Source: Pseudomonas sp.
GTDB lineage: Bacteria > Pseudomonadota > Gammaproteobacteria > Pseudomonadales > Pseudomonadaceae
Assembly: GCF_030150285.1 (NCBI RefSeq)
Contig: NZ_JASLGE010000023.1
Span: 1 to 64,000, forward strand
Reading direction: 5' to 3'
DNA length: 64,000 bases
Of the stretch, positions 17,125 to 26,018 are shown piece by piece. How positions within the stretch are numbered: the stretch's first letter is position 1; each line of letters opens with the position of its first letter. The position numbers were made by a program, and so were the translations under genes. The notes under the pieces were generated by a model. That model worked only from the letters and a program-made list of their open reading frames with translations. It made no database searches and was not told the DNA's origin.

Positions 17125-17174
17125 CTGTAGGAGCGAGCTTGCTCGCGATCTTTTAAAGATCAAAAGCTCGCTCG
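17125..17174. repeat. REP element
   Basis: CTGTAGGAGCGAGCTTGCTC followed by GCGATCTTTTAAAGATC, then a partial inverted copy (AAAGCTCGCTCGG). It lies between the convergent CoA-transferase and xpt genes. Confidence 0.8.
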
Positions 17175-17176
17175 GT

Positions 17177-17749
17177 TTACTCGATAAAGGTCACGTGGCC
17201 GCCCGCCAGGGATTTAACCCGTGCCAGAGACTCAACGTGGTAGCCCTGCGCGTCCAGTTCCGCACGGCCGCCCTGGAATGACTTCTCGATCACGATACCC
17301 AAACCGGCAACGGTTGCGCCCGCTTGTTTGATGATCGAAATCAGCGCTTGCGAAGCTTTGCCGTTGGCCAGGAAATCGTCGATGACCAGCACACGGTCGG
17401 TGCTTTTCAGGTGACGCGGCGAGATGGCCACCGTGCTTTCGGTCTGCTTGGTGAACGAGTACACCGTTGCCGTCAGCAGGTTTTCAGTCAGAGTCAGGGA
17501 CTGATGCTTACGCGCGAAAATCACCGGAACACCCAGTATCAGGCCCGTCATCACGGCCGGGGCGATACCCGAGGCTTCAATGGTGACGATCTTGGTGATG
17601 CCCGCATCTTTGAACAAACGCGCGAACTCAGCGCCGATTTCTTGCATCAGTTTCGGGTCGATCTGATGGTTCAAAAAGGCGTCGACCTTCAAAACCTGAT
17701 CGGAAAGCACGATGCCTTCTTCGCGAATTTTCTTGTGCAGTGCTTCCAA
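17177..17749 (-). CDS. xpt: Xanthine phosphoribosyltransferase
   Basis: This 190-residue enzyme converts xanthine plus PRPP to XMP for purine salvage. The PRPP-binding motif is VLVIDDFLANGKA, and ASGIAPAVMTGLILGVP forms the base-binding region. It starts with TTG (MEALHKKIREEG), with GAGGA at proper spacing; no nearby ATG fits. It sits divergent from nothing close and head-on with the CoA-transferase gene, 56 bp downstream of rep's stop on the same strand. No purine riboswitch was evident upstream. Confidence 0.95.
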   Translation of the reverse strand: MEALHKKIREEGIVLSDQVLKVDAFLNHQIDPKLMQEIGAEFARLFKDAGITKIVTIEASGIAPAVMTGLILGVPVIFARKHQSLTLTENLLTATVYSFTKQTESTVAISPRHLKSTDRVLVIDDFLANGKASQALISIIKQAGATVAGLGIVIEKSFQGGRAELDAQGYHVESLARVKSLAGGHVTFIE

Positions 17750-17805
17750 CGTAACGTCCTCAAGTAGCGCCTATGCGCTGAAGGTAGGGTAAAAAATAGT
17801 CGATT

Positions 17806-19815
17806 TTAGCGTTTTAGCATCGCGCGTATATCAGCCAATGCTGTATTTCCGCGAACCGCTTTAACTTCGGTAGGGGTGTCGTCGTTGCCTTCCCAGGCGA
17901 GATCGTCCGGTGGCAACTCATCAAGGAAGCGGCTCGGCGCGCAATCGATGATCTCACCGTACTGCTTGCGCTTGGCCGCAAAGGTAAATGCCAGCGTCTG
18001 ACGCGCACGGGTAATGCCCACGTAGGCCAACCGGCGCTCTTCTTCGATGGTGTCCGCTTCAATACTGGAGCGGTGCGGCAGAATCTCTTCTTCCATGCCC
18101 ATGATGAACACGTAGGGAAATTCCAGGCCTTTGGACGCGTGCAACGTCATCATTTGCACGCCTTCGGCACCGTCTTCCTCTTCCTGCTGGCGCTCCAGCA
18201 TGTCACGCAGCACCAACTTGCCGATGGCTTCTTCAACCGTCATGGCCCCGTCTTCGTCTTTCTCGAGCGTATTTTTCAACGCCTCGACCAAAAACCAGAC
18301 GTTGGACATACGGTAGTCTGCGGCTTTATCGCTGGAGCTGTTGGTCCGTAGCCAATTTTCGTAGTCGATGTCCATGATCATGCTGCGCAGCGCCGCAATC
18401 GGGTCTTCGCCCGAGCAGTGCTCGCGAACACGGTCCATAAACCGTTTAAACCGTACCAACCGGTCGGTGTAGCGGGCGTCCAGATGCTCACCCAGCCCGA
18501 TCTCGTCGGTGGCGGCGTACATCGAGATTTTTCGTTCGGTGGCGTAGTTACCCAGCTTTTCCAGCGTGGTCGACCCGATCTCGCGACGCGGGACGTTGAT
18601 CACCCGCAGGAAGGCGTTGTCGTCATCCGGGTTCACGATCAGCCGGAAATAGGCCATCAGGTCTTTGACTTCCTGGCGACCGAAAAAGCTGTTACCCCCC
18701 GAAAGACGGTAAGGAATCTGATGGTGCTGCAGTTTCAGCTCAATCAGCTTGGCCTGGTAGTTACCGCGATAGAGGATCGCGAAATCGCTATAAGGCCGGT
18801 CCGTACGCAAGTGCAAGGTGAGGATTTCAACCGCCACACGCTCGGCTTCGGCGTCTTCATTGCGGCAGCGAATGACCCGGATCTCGTCACCGTGGCCCAT
18901 TTCACTCCATAACTGCTTTTCGAACGCGTGCGGGTTGTTGGCGATCAAGACGTTGGCGCAGCGCAGAATACGGCTGGTGGAGCGGTAGTTCTGCTCCAGC
19001 ATTACCACTTTCAGCGACGGGTAATCGTCCTTGAGCAGCATCAGGTTTTCCGGGCGAGCACCGCGCCACGCGTAGATCGACTGGTCGTCGTCGCCTACCA
19101 CGGTGAACTGGTTGCGCTTGCCTATCAGGTACTTCACCAGCAAATACTGGCTGGCATTGGTGTCCTGATATTCGTCTACCAGCAGGTAACGCACCTTGTT
19201 CTGCCATTTTTCAAGAATGTCGGCATGTTCTTCAAACAACTTCACCGGAAGCAGGATCAGGTCGTCAAAATCCACGGCGTTATAGGCTTTGAGCGTGCGC
19301 TGGTAGTGGGTATAGACGATGGCCGCCGTCTGCTCCTTGGGGTTGCGCGCATTTTCCAGGGCCTGGGGCGGCAGGATCAGGTCGTTTTTCCACGAACCGA
19401 TCATGTTCTTGATTTCATCGACCCCGTCGTCGCCCGAGTATTCCTTTTGCATGATGTCGGCCATCAGCGCCTTGACGTCCGCTTCGTCAAAGATCGAAAA
19501 CCCCGGCTTATAGCCCAGCCGCGCGTGTTCCTTGCGAATGATGTTCAGCCCCAGGTTGTGGAACGTACACACCGTCAGCCCGCGACCCTCACCCTTTTTA
19601 AGCAGCGAGCCCACCCGCTCCTTCATCTCGCGCGCCGCCTTGTTGGTAAAGGTCATGGCGACAATGTACTGGGCGCGAATGCCACAATTCTGAATCAGAT
19701 GCGCGATTTTTCGGGTAATAACGCTGGTTTTGCCGGAGCCAGCGCCGGCGAGCACCAAAAGAGGGCCGCCGACGTAGCTCACGGCTTCTTGCTGCCGGGG
19801 ATTGAGTCGGGACAT
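17806..19815 (-). CDS. rep: ATP-dependent DNA helicase Rep
   Basis: This 669-residue superfamily 1A 3'-5' helicase clears proteins ahead of replication forks. Walker A is GAGSGKTSVITRKIAHL, motif II is LLVDEYQDTN, motif III GDDDQSIYAWRGA, and motif VI is YVGITRARQTLAFT. Length matches E. coli Rep (673), rather than UvrD (720), and the start MSRLNPRQQEAVSYVGGPLL is the Rep form. Upstream, 262 bp separate it from the divergent GGDEF-EAL gene. Confidence 0.95.
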   Translation of the reverse strand: MSRLNPRQQEAVSYVGGPLLVLAGAGSGKTSVITRKIAHLIQNCGIRAQYIVAMTFTNKAAREMKERVGSLLKKGEGRGLTVCTFHNLGLNIIRKEHARLGYKPGFSIFDEADVKALMADIMQKEYSGDDGVDEIKNMIGSWKNDLILPPQALENARNPKEQTAAIVYTHYQRTLKAYNAVDFDDLILLPVKLFEEHADILEKWQNKVRYLLVDEYQDTNASQYLLVKYLIGKRNQFTVVGDDDQSIYAWRGARPENLMLLKDDYPSLKVVMLEQNYRSTSRILRCANVLIANNPHAFEKQLWSEMGHGDEIRVIRCRNEDAEAERVAVEILTLHLRTDRPYSDFAILYRGNYQAKLIELKLQHHQIPYRLSGGNSFFGRQEVKDLMAYFRLIVNPDDDNAFLRVINVPRREIGSTTLEKLGNYATERKISMYAATDEIGLGEHLDARYTDRLVRFKRFMDRVREHCSGEDPIAALRSMIMDIDYENWLRTNSSSDKAADYRMSNVWFLVEALKNTLEKDEDGAMTVEEAIGKLVLRDMLERQQEEEDGAEGVQMMTLHASKGLEFPYVFIMGMEEEILPHRSSIEADTIEEERRLAYVGITRARQTLAFTFAAKRKQYGEIIDCAPSRFLDELPPDDLAWEGNDDTPTEVKAVRGNTALADIRAMLKR

Positions 19816-20077
19816 GACGAGGTCAGGAGTCGCTTGTAAAAAGGGCGGGCATTTTAACAGGCTGAGCAGATATTGCCGCCTCTGTGCGACAGTGTGACGT
19901 CACTCTCTATCTAAATTTGCCGCTTTTGTTACTTTGACGCAGGATGACTGACTGTTTTGCGTCTACCGTTCGGTATGCGTTAGCCACATGTATGAGTAAT
20001 CGGGTCTCATTTGCCATTACTTGACGGCACGTCATAATGCCTTTCGCCTGAATTTATGCAGAGTCTAGGGAGCTAGT

Positions 20078-21745
20078 TTGACTACGCATATCGAACCCTT
20101 GCGTTTGCTGCTACTGGCCAGAGAGCCGTCTTGGGCAGCGCTATTGCGTGAGTGTCTGGCACCAATGGGGAGCGCGGCCGTACTGATTTGCGCGCCAACC
20201 TGGGAGTCCGTCAGCTATTTGTTCGAGAACGATCGAAACGCACTGCTCCTGACAACACCCGTGTTGCAACCTGCCACGGGGCGATGCCGCCTGCCCACGG
20301 TTCTGCTGCTCGACACCGAACCTGAAGTCCCGCCCCAAGGGGTCAGCGACTGGCTGGTCAACACCACCCTGAACACCGATGTTTTGCGCCGTTGCCTGCG
20401 CCATGCCCGCGAGCGCGGTGTGCTCGAACACACGCTGCAACGGCTCGCCGAAGAAGACCCGCTAACCGGCATCGCCAACCGCCAAGGCTTCCAGACCCTG
20501 CTGGCCGTGCGTTTGGCTGAAAACGAAGGGCGCGGCGTGGCACTCGGGCACTTGGACCTGGACAACTTCCGGCACGCCAATGACGCCTTGGGCCATCAAG
20601 CGGGTGACCGCCTGATCCTGCAAGTCGTGGCACGCCTCAGAGGCCAGCTTGAAGCCTGCGACCAACTGGCCCGACTGGGCAGCGATGAATTCGCCTTGCT
20701 GATTGATACCCGGCGCGCGCCGGAGCGGGCCGAATGGATGGCTGAGCGCATCACCGAAGTCATGGCCGAGCCTTACTGGATCGACGGCGAAAGCCTGCTG
20801 ATTGGCAGCAGCCTGGGCATTGCGCATGCTCGCGCCAACGCCGGGGCGGACCCATTGATGTGGCATGCGCATATCGCCATGCAGCAGGCCAAAAGCACCC
20901 AAGGCTGTACTTACCATGTGTTTGATGAGCGTATCAACCGCAATGCCCGTAGCCTGGCCGACCTCGAAAGCGAGCTGCGCCGCGCCCTGCGCCGTGACGA
21001 ACTGGAGCTGCATTATCAGCCGCGCCTTGATCTGGGCACGGGCAACATTGTCGGGCTTGAAGCCCTGGTGCGCTGGCGCCACAGCGAGCGCGGCTTGCTG
21101 GCACCCAGCGAATTTGTACCGTTGGCCGAGCAGAGCGGGCTGATCGTACCGCTGGGGTATTGGGTCATTTCACGGGCGCTGCGCGATATGCAGACGTTGC
21201 GCGAGCGCGGGCTGACCGCCTTACACATGGCGGTCAACCTGTCGTTCCGTCAGTTCCAGGACAGCCAGTTACTCTCAACCCTTAGCCGCCTCATCAGCGA
21301 GCGTGGTATTGAAGCCCAATGGCTGGAGTTTGAACTGACCGAAACGGCCGTGATGCGTCGCAGCGACCTGGTCAAGCAAACGATGGACGCCTTGGGGCGG
21401 CTTGGTGTGCGCTTTTCCCTGGATGACTTCGGTACCGGGTTCTCATCCTTTGTGCACCTCAATAGCTTGCCGATTGCACTGCTCAAGATCGACAAAAGCT
21501 TTGTGGGCGGCATGGAAAGCCGAGATGAAAACCGCAAACTGGTGCATGCCATGATCAACCTGGCCCACAACCTCCAGTTGCAAGTCGTCGCTGAAGGGGT
21601 GGAAACGCCCGAGCAACTGGCGCTTCTGCGCGATTTCGGGTGCGATCAGGTGCAGGGCTACTTCATCAGTAAGCCACTGCCGCTGGCAGAGCTGCTGGAA
21701 TTCCTGGCCCAAGGTACCCAACAACAGGTACCGCACGCGGTTTAA
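20078..21745 (+). CDS. GGDEF-EAL protein, probable cyclic-di-GMP phosphodiesterase
   Basis: This 555-residue protein starts with TTG after AGGGAG. Residues 1-110 look like a divergent receiver-like domain. The GGDEF domain (about 120-280) has an altered active site, LGSDEF at 200-205, so it is probably not a cyclase. The EAL domain (about 300-545) keeps EAL at 328-330, ELTETAVMRR, DDFGTGFSS and the K-containing loop LKIDKSFV, so phosphodiesterase activity is likely. Synteny points to the P. aeruginosa ProE homologue. It ends 21 bp before the convergent cdsA-like gene. Confidence 0.9.
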   Translation: MTTHIEPLRLLLLAREPSWAALLRECLAPMGSAAVLICAPTWESVSYLFENDRNALLLTTPVLQPATGRCRLPTVLLLDTEPEVPPQGVSDWLVNTTLNTDVLRRCLRHARERGVLEHTLQRLAEEDPLTGIANRQGFQTLLAVRLAENEGRGVALGHLDLDNFRHANDALGHQAGDRLILQVVARLRGQLEACDQLARLGSDEFALLIDTRRAPERAEWMAERITEVMAEPYWIDGESLLIGSSLGIAHARANAGADPLMWHAHIAMQQAKSTQGCTYHVFDERINRNARSLADLESELRRALRRDELELHYQPRLDLGTGNIVGLEALVRWRHSERGLLAPSEFVPLAEQSGLIVPLGYWVISRALRDMQTLRERGLTALHMAVNLSFRQFQDSQLLSTLSRLISERGIEAQWLEFELTETAVMRRSDLVKQTMDALGRLGVRFSLDDFGTGFSSFVHLNSLPIALLKIDKSFVGGMESRDENRKLVHAMINLAHNLQLQVVAEGVETPEQLALLRDFGCDQVQGYFISKPLPLAELLEFLAQGTQQQVPHAV

Positions 21746-21766
21746 GGTGGGCGAGGCCGGCAGGCC

Positions 21767-22699
21767 TCAGGCCCACCAGTACCGCACAAGGTGAAAGAAA
21801 ATCGGGGCGGCAAAACACACGGAGTCCAACCGATCCAGCATCCCGCCATGCCCTTCGATCATGTGCCCCCAATCCTTGACGCCCCGGTCGCGCTTGATCG
21901 CTGACATCACAATCCCGCCGGCAAACCCCAGCACGTTGATCAACAGTGCAATCAGGAACGACTGCCACACGTTAAATGGCGTGGCCCACCACAACGATGC
22001 GCCGACCAGCGAGGACAGCAGAACACCGCCAACAAACCCTTCAACCGTTTTGGACGGCGACAGGTTAGGGGCGATCTTGTGTTTACCGAACAGCTTGCCG
22101 CAGACGTACTGCAAGACGTCCGACAACTGCACCACAATCACCAGATAGGCGATCAACAGCAGGTTACGCCCCTCATAGCCGGCAATGTTCAGCGTCAACA
22201 GTGCAGGCACGAATGACACGCAGAACACTGCAATCATCAACCCCCACTGCACTTTCGACGTGCGCTCCAGAAAGTGCGTACTGTCGCCTCCCAGAGACGC
22301 GAGGATCGGCAAAAGCAGGAACACATACACCGGAATAAAGATCGAGAACAGCCCGTACCAGTCCACATAGATCAGAACATATTGCAGCGGCAAGGCCAGA
22401 TAAAACGCAGCCGCCAGGGCAGGGTAGTCGCTGCGCCGTGTCGGGGTGAGGGTAAGAAACTCCCGCAGTGCATAGAAAGACACGGTGTAAAACAACAGGA
22501 TCACGGCACCGGAGCCAAGCCCAAAGGCGATGCCGATAACAACGACCATCACCCACCAGGCTTTGATGCGGGCATTGAGGTTATCGATCACAGGGTTCGC
22601 GACCCCATGAGTTCGTCTTTTCAGGACAAAGCCAGTCAGCGAGGCAAGCACCAGAATCGAACCCACCCCACCGAACAGCATCAACGTTTGAGCGTGCAT
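21767..22699 (-). CDS. Phosphatidate cytidylyltransferase, YnbB-like CdsA paralogue
   Basis: This 310-residue polytopic membrane protein starts at MHAQTLMLFGG; the ORF extension overlaps the preceding gene out of family. The signature near the C-terminus, LSPSKTVEGFVGGVL followed later by SAIKRDRGVKDWGHMIEGHGGMLDRLDS, is the CdsA motif binding CTP and magnesium. The reaction is phosphatidic acid plus CTP to CDP-diacylglycerol. It is the last gene of a four-gene lipid operon, whose PlsC, hydrolase-methyltransferase and CDP-alcohol phosphotransferase neighbours suggest a dedicated phospholipid. It is likely an extra copy, as housekeeping cdsA normally lies with dxr and uppS. Confidence 0.88.
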   Translation of the reverse strand: MHAQTLMLFGGVGSILVLASLTGFVLKRRTHGVANPVIDNLNARIKAWWVMVVVIGIAFGLGSGAVILLFYTVSFYALREFLTLTPTRRSDYPALAAAFYLALPLQYVLIYVDWYGLFSIFIPVYVFLLLPILASLGGDSTHFLERTSKVQWGLMIAVFCVSFVPALLTLNIAGYEGRNLLLIAYLVIVVQLSDVLQYVCGKLFGKHKIAPNLSPSKTVEGFVGGVLLSSLVGASLWWATPFNVWQSFLIALLINVLGFAGGIVMSAIKRDRGVKDWGHMIEGHGGMLDRLDSVCFAAPIFFHLVRYWWA

Positions 22700-22700
22700 A

Positions 22701-23321
22701 TCACGAGTGCTCCGGAGCGAGGGCGAGCAGGGCGTCGCGGGCACGGGCAAGAAACACCGCCTTGTCTTCAGACGCGTCCAACTGCAAGGGCGCGCCAAAG
22801 TGTGTGGTGCACAGCAACGGCAGGGGCAAAAAGCGGCCTTTGGGCATCACCCTGTTGAGGTTAGAGATCCAGACCGGGACCAACTGTGCTTGCGGGTGGC
22901 TTTTAGCCAAGTGATAAAGCCCGCTTTTAAACGCCAGCAGCCCCTCTTCCAGGTTACGGGTACCTTCCGGAAAAATGATCAGCGAATCGCCAGCTTCCAG
23001 TGCGTTTTCCATCGACTGCAGGGGGTTATCGGCAAAGTCTTTGCGCTCGCGATCGACCAACACGCCGTTGAAAACCTGGGTAATGATGTAGCGGCGCACC
23101 GCCGTTTTCTGCCAGTAATCACTCCCCGCCACGGGCCGTGTGAGTGCCCGCAAGCTGGAAGGCAAAGAGGACCACAGCAGCACAAAATCACCGTGACTGC
23201 TGTGGTTGGCAAAGTAGATACGCTGCACAGGTACCGGCGCGCACCCCAACCACAAACTGCGCGCACCCGTCACGGTGCGGGCCGCCGAGGTCATTAAAGT
23301 GGCCACAACGCGCTCCAACAT
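22701..23321 (-). CDS. PlsC-family 1-acylglycerol-3-phosphate acyltransferase
   Basis: This 206-residue protein has the acyltransferase motifs NHSSHGD (H-x4-D, catalytic) and FPEGTRN (substrate binding). It would make phosphatidic acid from lysophosphatidic acid, feeding the CdsA-like enzyme encoded 1 bp downstream. One N-terminal amphipathic or membrane segment is expected. No such acyltransferase gene belongs to the E. coli ynbABCD cluster as I recall it, so this is an addition. Translation is probably coupled to the next gene. Confidence 0.88.
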   Translation of the reverse strand: MLERVVATLMTSAARTVTGARSLWLGCAPVPVQRIYFANHSSHGDFVLLWSSLPSSLRALTRPVAGSDYWQKTAVRRYIITQVFNGVLVDRERKDFADNPLQSMENALEAGDSLIIFPEGTRNLEEGLLAFKSGLYHLAKSHPQAQLVPVWISNLNRVMPKGRFLPLPLLCTTHFGAPLQLDASEDKAVFLARARDALLALAPEHS

Positions 23322-23403
23322 AGGGGGTTCCTCCTCTTATAAATACCAGCCATGGGCTCACGAGAATGATGGCCAGCGTCACCGGCATAGGGGCATCGAA
23401 TGG

Positions 23404-25158
23404 TCAGGCTTTCTGCGCCAGAGACACGGTGAAAATTCCCCACTCATCGACTCGTTGGGTAATTTTTCGAAAGCCAGCAGCCTCCACCAGTTGATCCATT
23501 TCTGCTTGGCTACGACGGCGCATAACCCACGGCAGCCCCTGACGGTGACTGGTGAGGACACGGGCGATCAGTTCCAATTGCGGGTGCCACGGCTGACCGG
23601 TGTAGACCAGGTAGCCGCCCGGCTCAACGGCATCGGCAAGCCCGGCCAAGGAGCCGCCAACCATCGCGTTATCCGCAAACAGTTCGTACAAGCCGGACAC
23701 GACTGCTAATGTCTGTTTCGCCTCCAGTGCAGCAAGACTCGACTGGTCAAACGCATCGCCTTTGATGAACTGTGCTCGATGAGCCAAACCCTTCTCACGA
23801 ATCAGCGCACAGCCTTTCTCCACATTGATATCACTGTAATCGCGTAACAGGACTGACTCGGGCAGCGGCGTGACAGTGTCCAATGCATCAAGAATGTAAC
23901 GCCCGTGACCCGCGGCGATATCGACGAGATGGACTTCACGCCCTTCAAGTCGAAGCTTGGCCATCGCCAGGCGTAGCAGCTCTTCAATGTTCAACTTGCG
24001 CTGCCGAATGCCGAGCCAACCGATCGATTTCAGGTAATTGGCGTCGATCCTGCGCCCGAGTGCACCCTTGCCAGCCGGTTCGTTGCGATAGACGTAATCC
24101 AGGGTGCTACCGGAATCGAACCCGGTATCGAAACCCAATTTGATACCTTCGGACATCATTCCCCCCAACCGTAGGCTGGCTCGAGCCATGCGCCAATACA
24201 GATCGCATAGTGAGTTGGGGACTAAAGGTGCGGCGAGAGCCTCTGACTCCGCACAGGTCGCGCCGATTTTGTCGGCGTCCAGCAAGGAGGCGCAGTCTAG
24301 GGAAGAGTCAAAATTGTGCAGGATAAAACGCTTGGTACTTTTCAAGGCAACGGCGCGATCACGCTCACCGAGCGTATCGTGGAAAAAGCCCGGCAAAATG
24401 TGCAATTCCTTTTTCAGGCTGCCAAGGCGGTCGAAAAATTTCTGCTGAGGTTTGCGATGGACCACAAAGTCGGAACCGGAGATCAACAATTGAGTAGGCA
24501 CCTGAATCGCTTGAGCATCGGCAACAACCCGGTCGGCTGCTTCGCACACGCCTAGCAGCACATTCACTGAAATGGCTTGGGTGATCAGCGTGTCGGTGTT
24601 GTAAGACGCAACGCGCTCACGGTCATGACTGAGAAACCTTGCCTTCACATAACTACGGACGAAGAAGTTGCCGCGAAAGGTGCGCATGAGCGCTAGGCCG
24701 ATACGGGCTAAAGGTAGGTAAAGTTTGACCTTGAACGCGGGCGAGGCAAGCACAAGGGCGCGAATTTTAGGCGCGTAATCATGAACCCAGGTGGCAACAA
24801 TCACTGCACCTACGCTTTGGGCTATCACCGCAAGGTTATCGGTGGCGATGCAATAGGTGGCGTCGATATGCTCGCAAAAGGTTTGGACATCTCGCACGCT
24901 CTTGGAAAAACTGGGGCTATCACCGCGAGCACCTGGGGATAGACCATGGCCGCGGGCGTCCCACGCGAAAAAATCGAACGTTGGAAGGTCTAGCTCTTCG
25001 ACCAGATGAGCCATACGCCCCGAGTGTTCATGACCTCGATGAAACAACAAAATCGCTTTGCGCGGTTTATCGCTGCAAGGCACCGTGGGGGCCCAATGAC
25101 GATAGAAAAGCTCAACACCGTCATGGGTGCAAAACCTATGTTCCTGGTGTTCACGCAT
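23404..25158 (-). CDS. Fused alpha/beta hydrolase and SAM methyltransferase (YnbC-like)
   Basis: This 584-residue protein joins two domains. Residues 1-285 form an alpha/beta hydrolase of the monoglyceride-lipase type (Serine_hydrolase_4): the nucleophile is Ser115 in AQSVG, with Asp230 (SGSDF) and His260 (PGFFHD) as probable partners. Residues about 330-584 form a class I methyltransferase with SAM-binding motif VDIAAGHGRY (412-421). Length and order match E. coli YnbC. It is encoded 10 bp after the CDP-alcohol phosphotransferase gene. I infer lipid deacylation plus methylation of a lipid headgroup; neither substrate is known. Confidence 0.85.
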   Translation of the reverse strand: MREHQEHRFCTHDGVELFYRHWAPTVPCSDKPRKAILLFHRGHEHSGRMAHLVEELDLPTFDFFAWDARGHGLSPGARGDSPSFSKSVRDVQTFCEHIDATYCIATDNLAVIAQSVGAVIVATWVHDYAPKIRALVLASPAFKVKLYLPLARIGLALMRTFRGNFFVRSYVKARFLSHDRERVASYNTDTLITQAISVNVLLGVCEAADRVVADAQAIQVPTQLLISGSDFVVHRKPQQKFFDRLGSLKKELHILPGFFHDTLGERDRAVALKSTKRFILHNFDSSLDCASLLDADKIGATCAESEALAAPLVPNSLCDLYWRMARASLRLGGMMSEGIKLGFDTGFDSGSTLDYVYRNEPAGKGALGRRIDANYLKSIGWLGIRQRKLNIEELLRLAMAKLRLEGREVHLVDIAAGHGRYILDALDTVTPLPESVLLRDYSDINVEKGCALIREKGLAHRAQFIKGDAFDQSSLAALEAKQTLAVVSGLYELFADNAMVGGSLAGLADAVEPGGYLVYTGQPWHPQLELIARVLTSHRQGLPWVMRRRSQAEMDQLVEAAGFRKITQRVDEWGIFTVSLAQKA

Positions 25159-25168
25159 CGCAAAACCC

Positions 25169-25789
25169 TTATGCCGAAAAAGAGGTTTTTTCTTCCTTGA
25201 GCCCTTGGCGCACCCGGTTGATCAGGGTGCAGGCAAGCAAGGCAGCGACCAGCCACATCACCGTGTCAAGCACGCCTGCACTGAGCCAGCCCAGCGCTAC
25301 GCCGAGCGCCATGACACCGAATACAAAGGCCCGATCACTCTTGCCCATGGGCCCGTCGTAACGCCGCGACGCCCCGACCATTGGCCCCAACACGCCGGCG
25401 TATTCGCTGAGCAGCGCAAGCAGGGTCACCAGCATCACGGGGAGCAGGCTGACGCCAGAAATCAGGGCGAACGGCAGGATCAGCGCGGTGTCAGCCACCA
25501 CGTCACACAGTTCATTGAGGTAAGCGCCGAGCGTCGACTGTTGGCCAAACTCCCGGGCGAGCATGCCGTCGATAGCATTCAGGGCCATGCGCACCACCAT
25601 CCACAGCGGGATGAGTGCAAACAGCCACGGGTAATGGGGGAAACCGGCAAGCAGCAGGCCGAGCAGCACAGAAACCACCCCTGCCAGCAGCGTGATCTGG
25701 TTAGCCGTTACACCGTGGTCGTAAAGGCGCTGAACCAGCGGGCGCAAAAGCCTCTGGAAAGCCGGTTTTAGCTGATAAATAGAAAGCAT
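25169..25789 (-). CDS. Variant CDP-alcohol phosphatidyltransferase (YnbA-like)
   Basis: This 206-residue membrane protein has about six transmembrane segments and the CDP-alcohol phosphotransferase core. The usual motif D-x2-DG-x2-AR-x8-G-x3-D-x3-D reads here N71-x2-D74-G75-x2-A78-R79-x8-G88-x3-N92-x3-D96, with a further D100. Thus the first and third aspartates are asparagine; I checked this in the DNA (AAT both times). It is the first gene of the lipid operon, which resembles ynbA-ynbC-ynbB. Either metal binding is changed or it uses an unusual alcohol; the product is unknown. Confidence 0.85.
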   Translation of the reverse strand: MLSIYQLKPAFQRLLRPLVQRLYDHGVTANQITLLAGVVSVLLGLLLAGFPHYPWLFALIPLWMVVRMALNAIDGMLAREFGQQSTLGAYLNELCDVVADTALILPFALISGVSLLPVMLVTLLALLSEYAGVLGPMVGASRRYDGPMGKSDRAFVFGVMALGVALGWLSAGVLDTVMWLVAALLACTLINRVRQGLKEEKTSFSA

Positions 25790-26018
25790 CAGAACATTGC
25801 CTGAGTGGTCGAATGCCCATCAAAGGGCGGTAAAAATTCGGACCAACACGCTAGCAATTACATACGAGACGGGATGTAGGGTTATTCTGAAAGGGCCCCA
25901 TTCACCTCATACAAGGAGATAGAGTCCACTTCCTTGAGCGCTGTGGGCACTATGCTTTTGAACGCGAGAACACGCCTGTCATCGCGCCCAAAAGAGGTGA
26001 AAGGTGTGGCAGCCTGCG

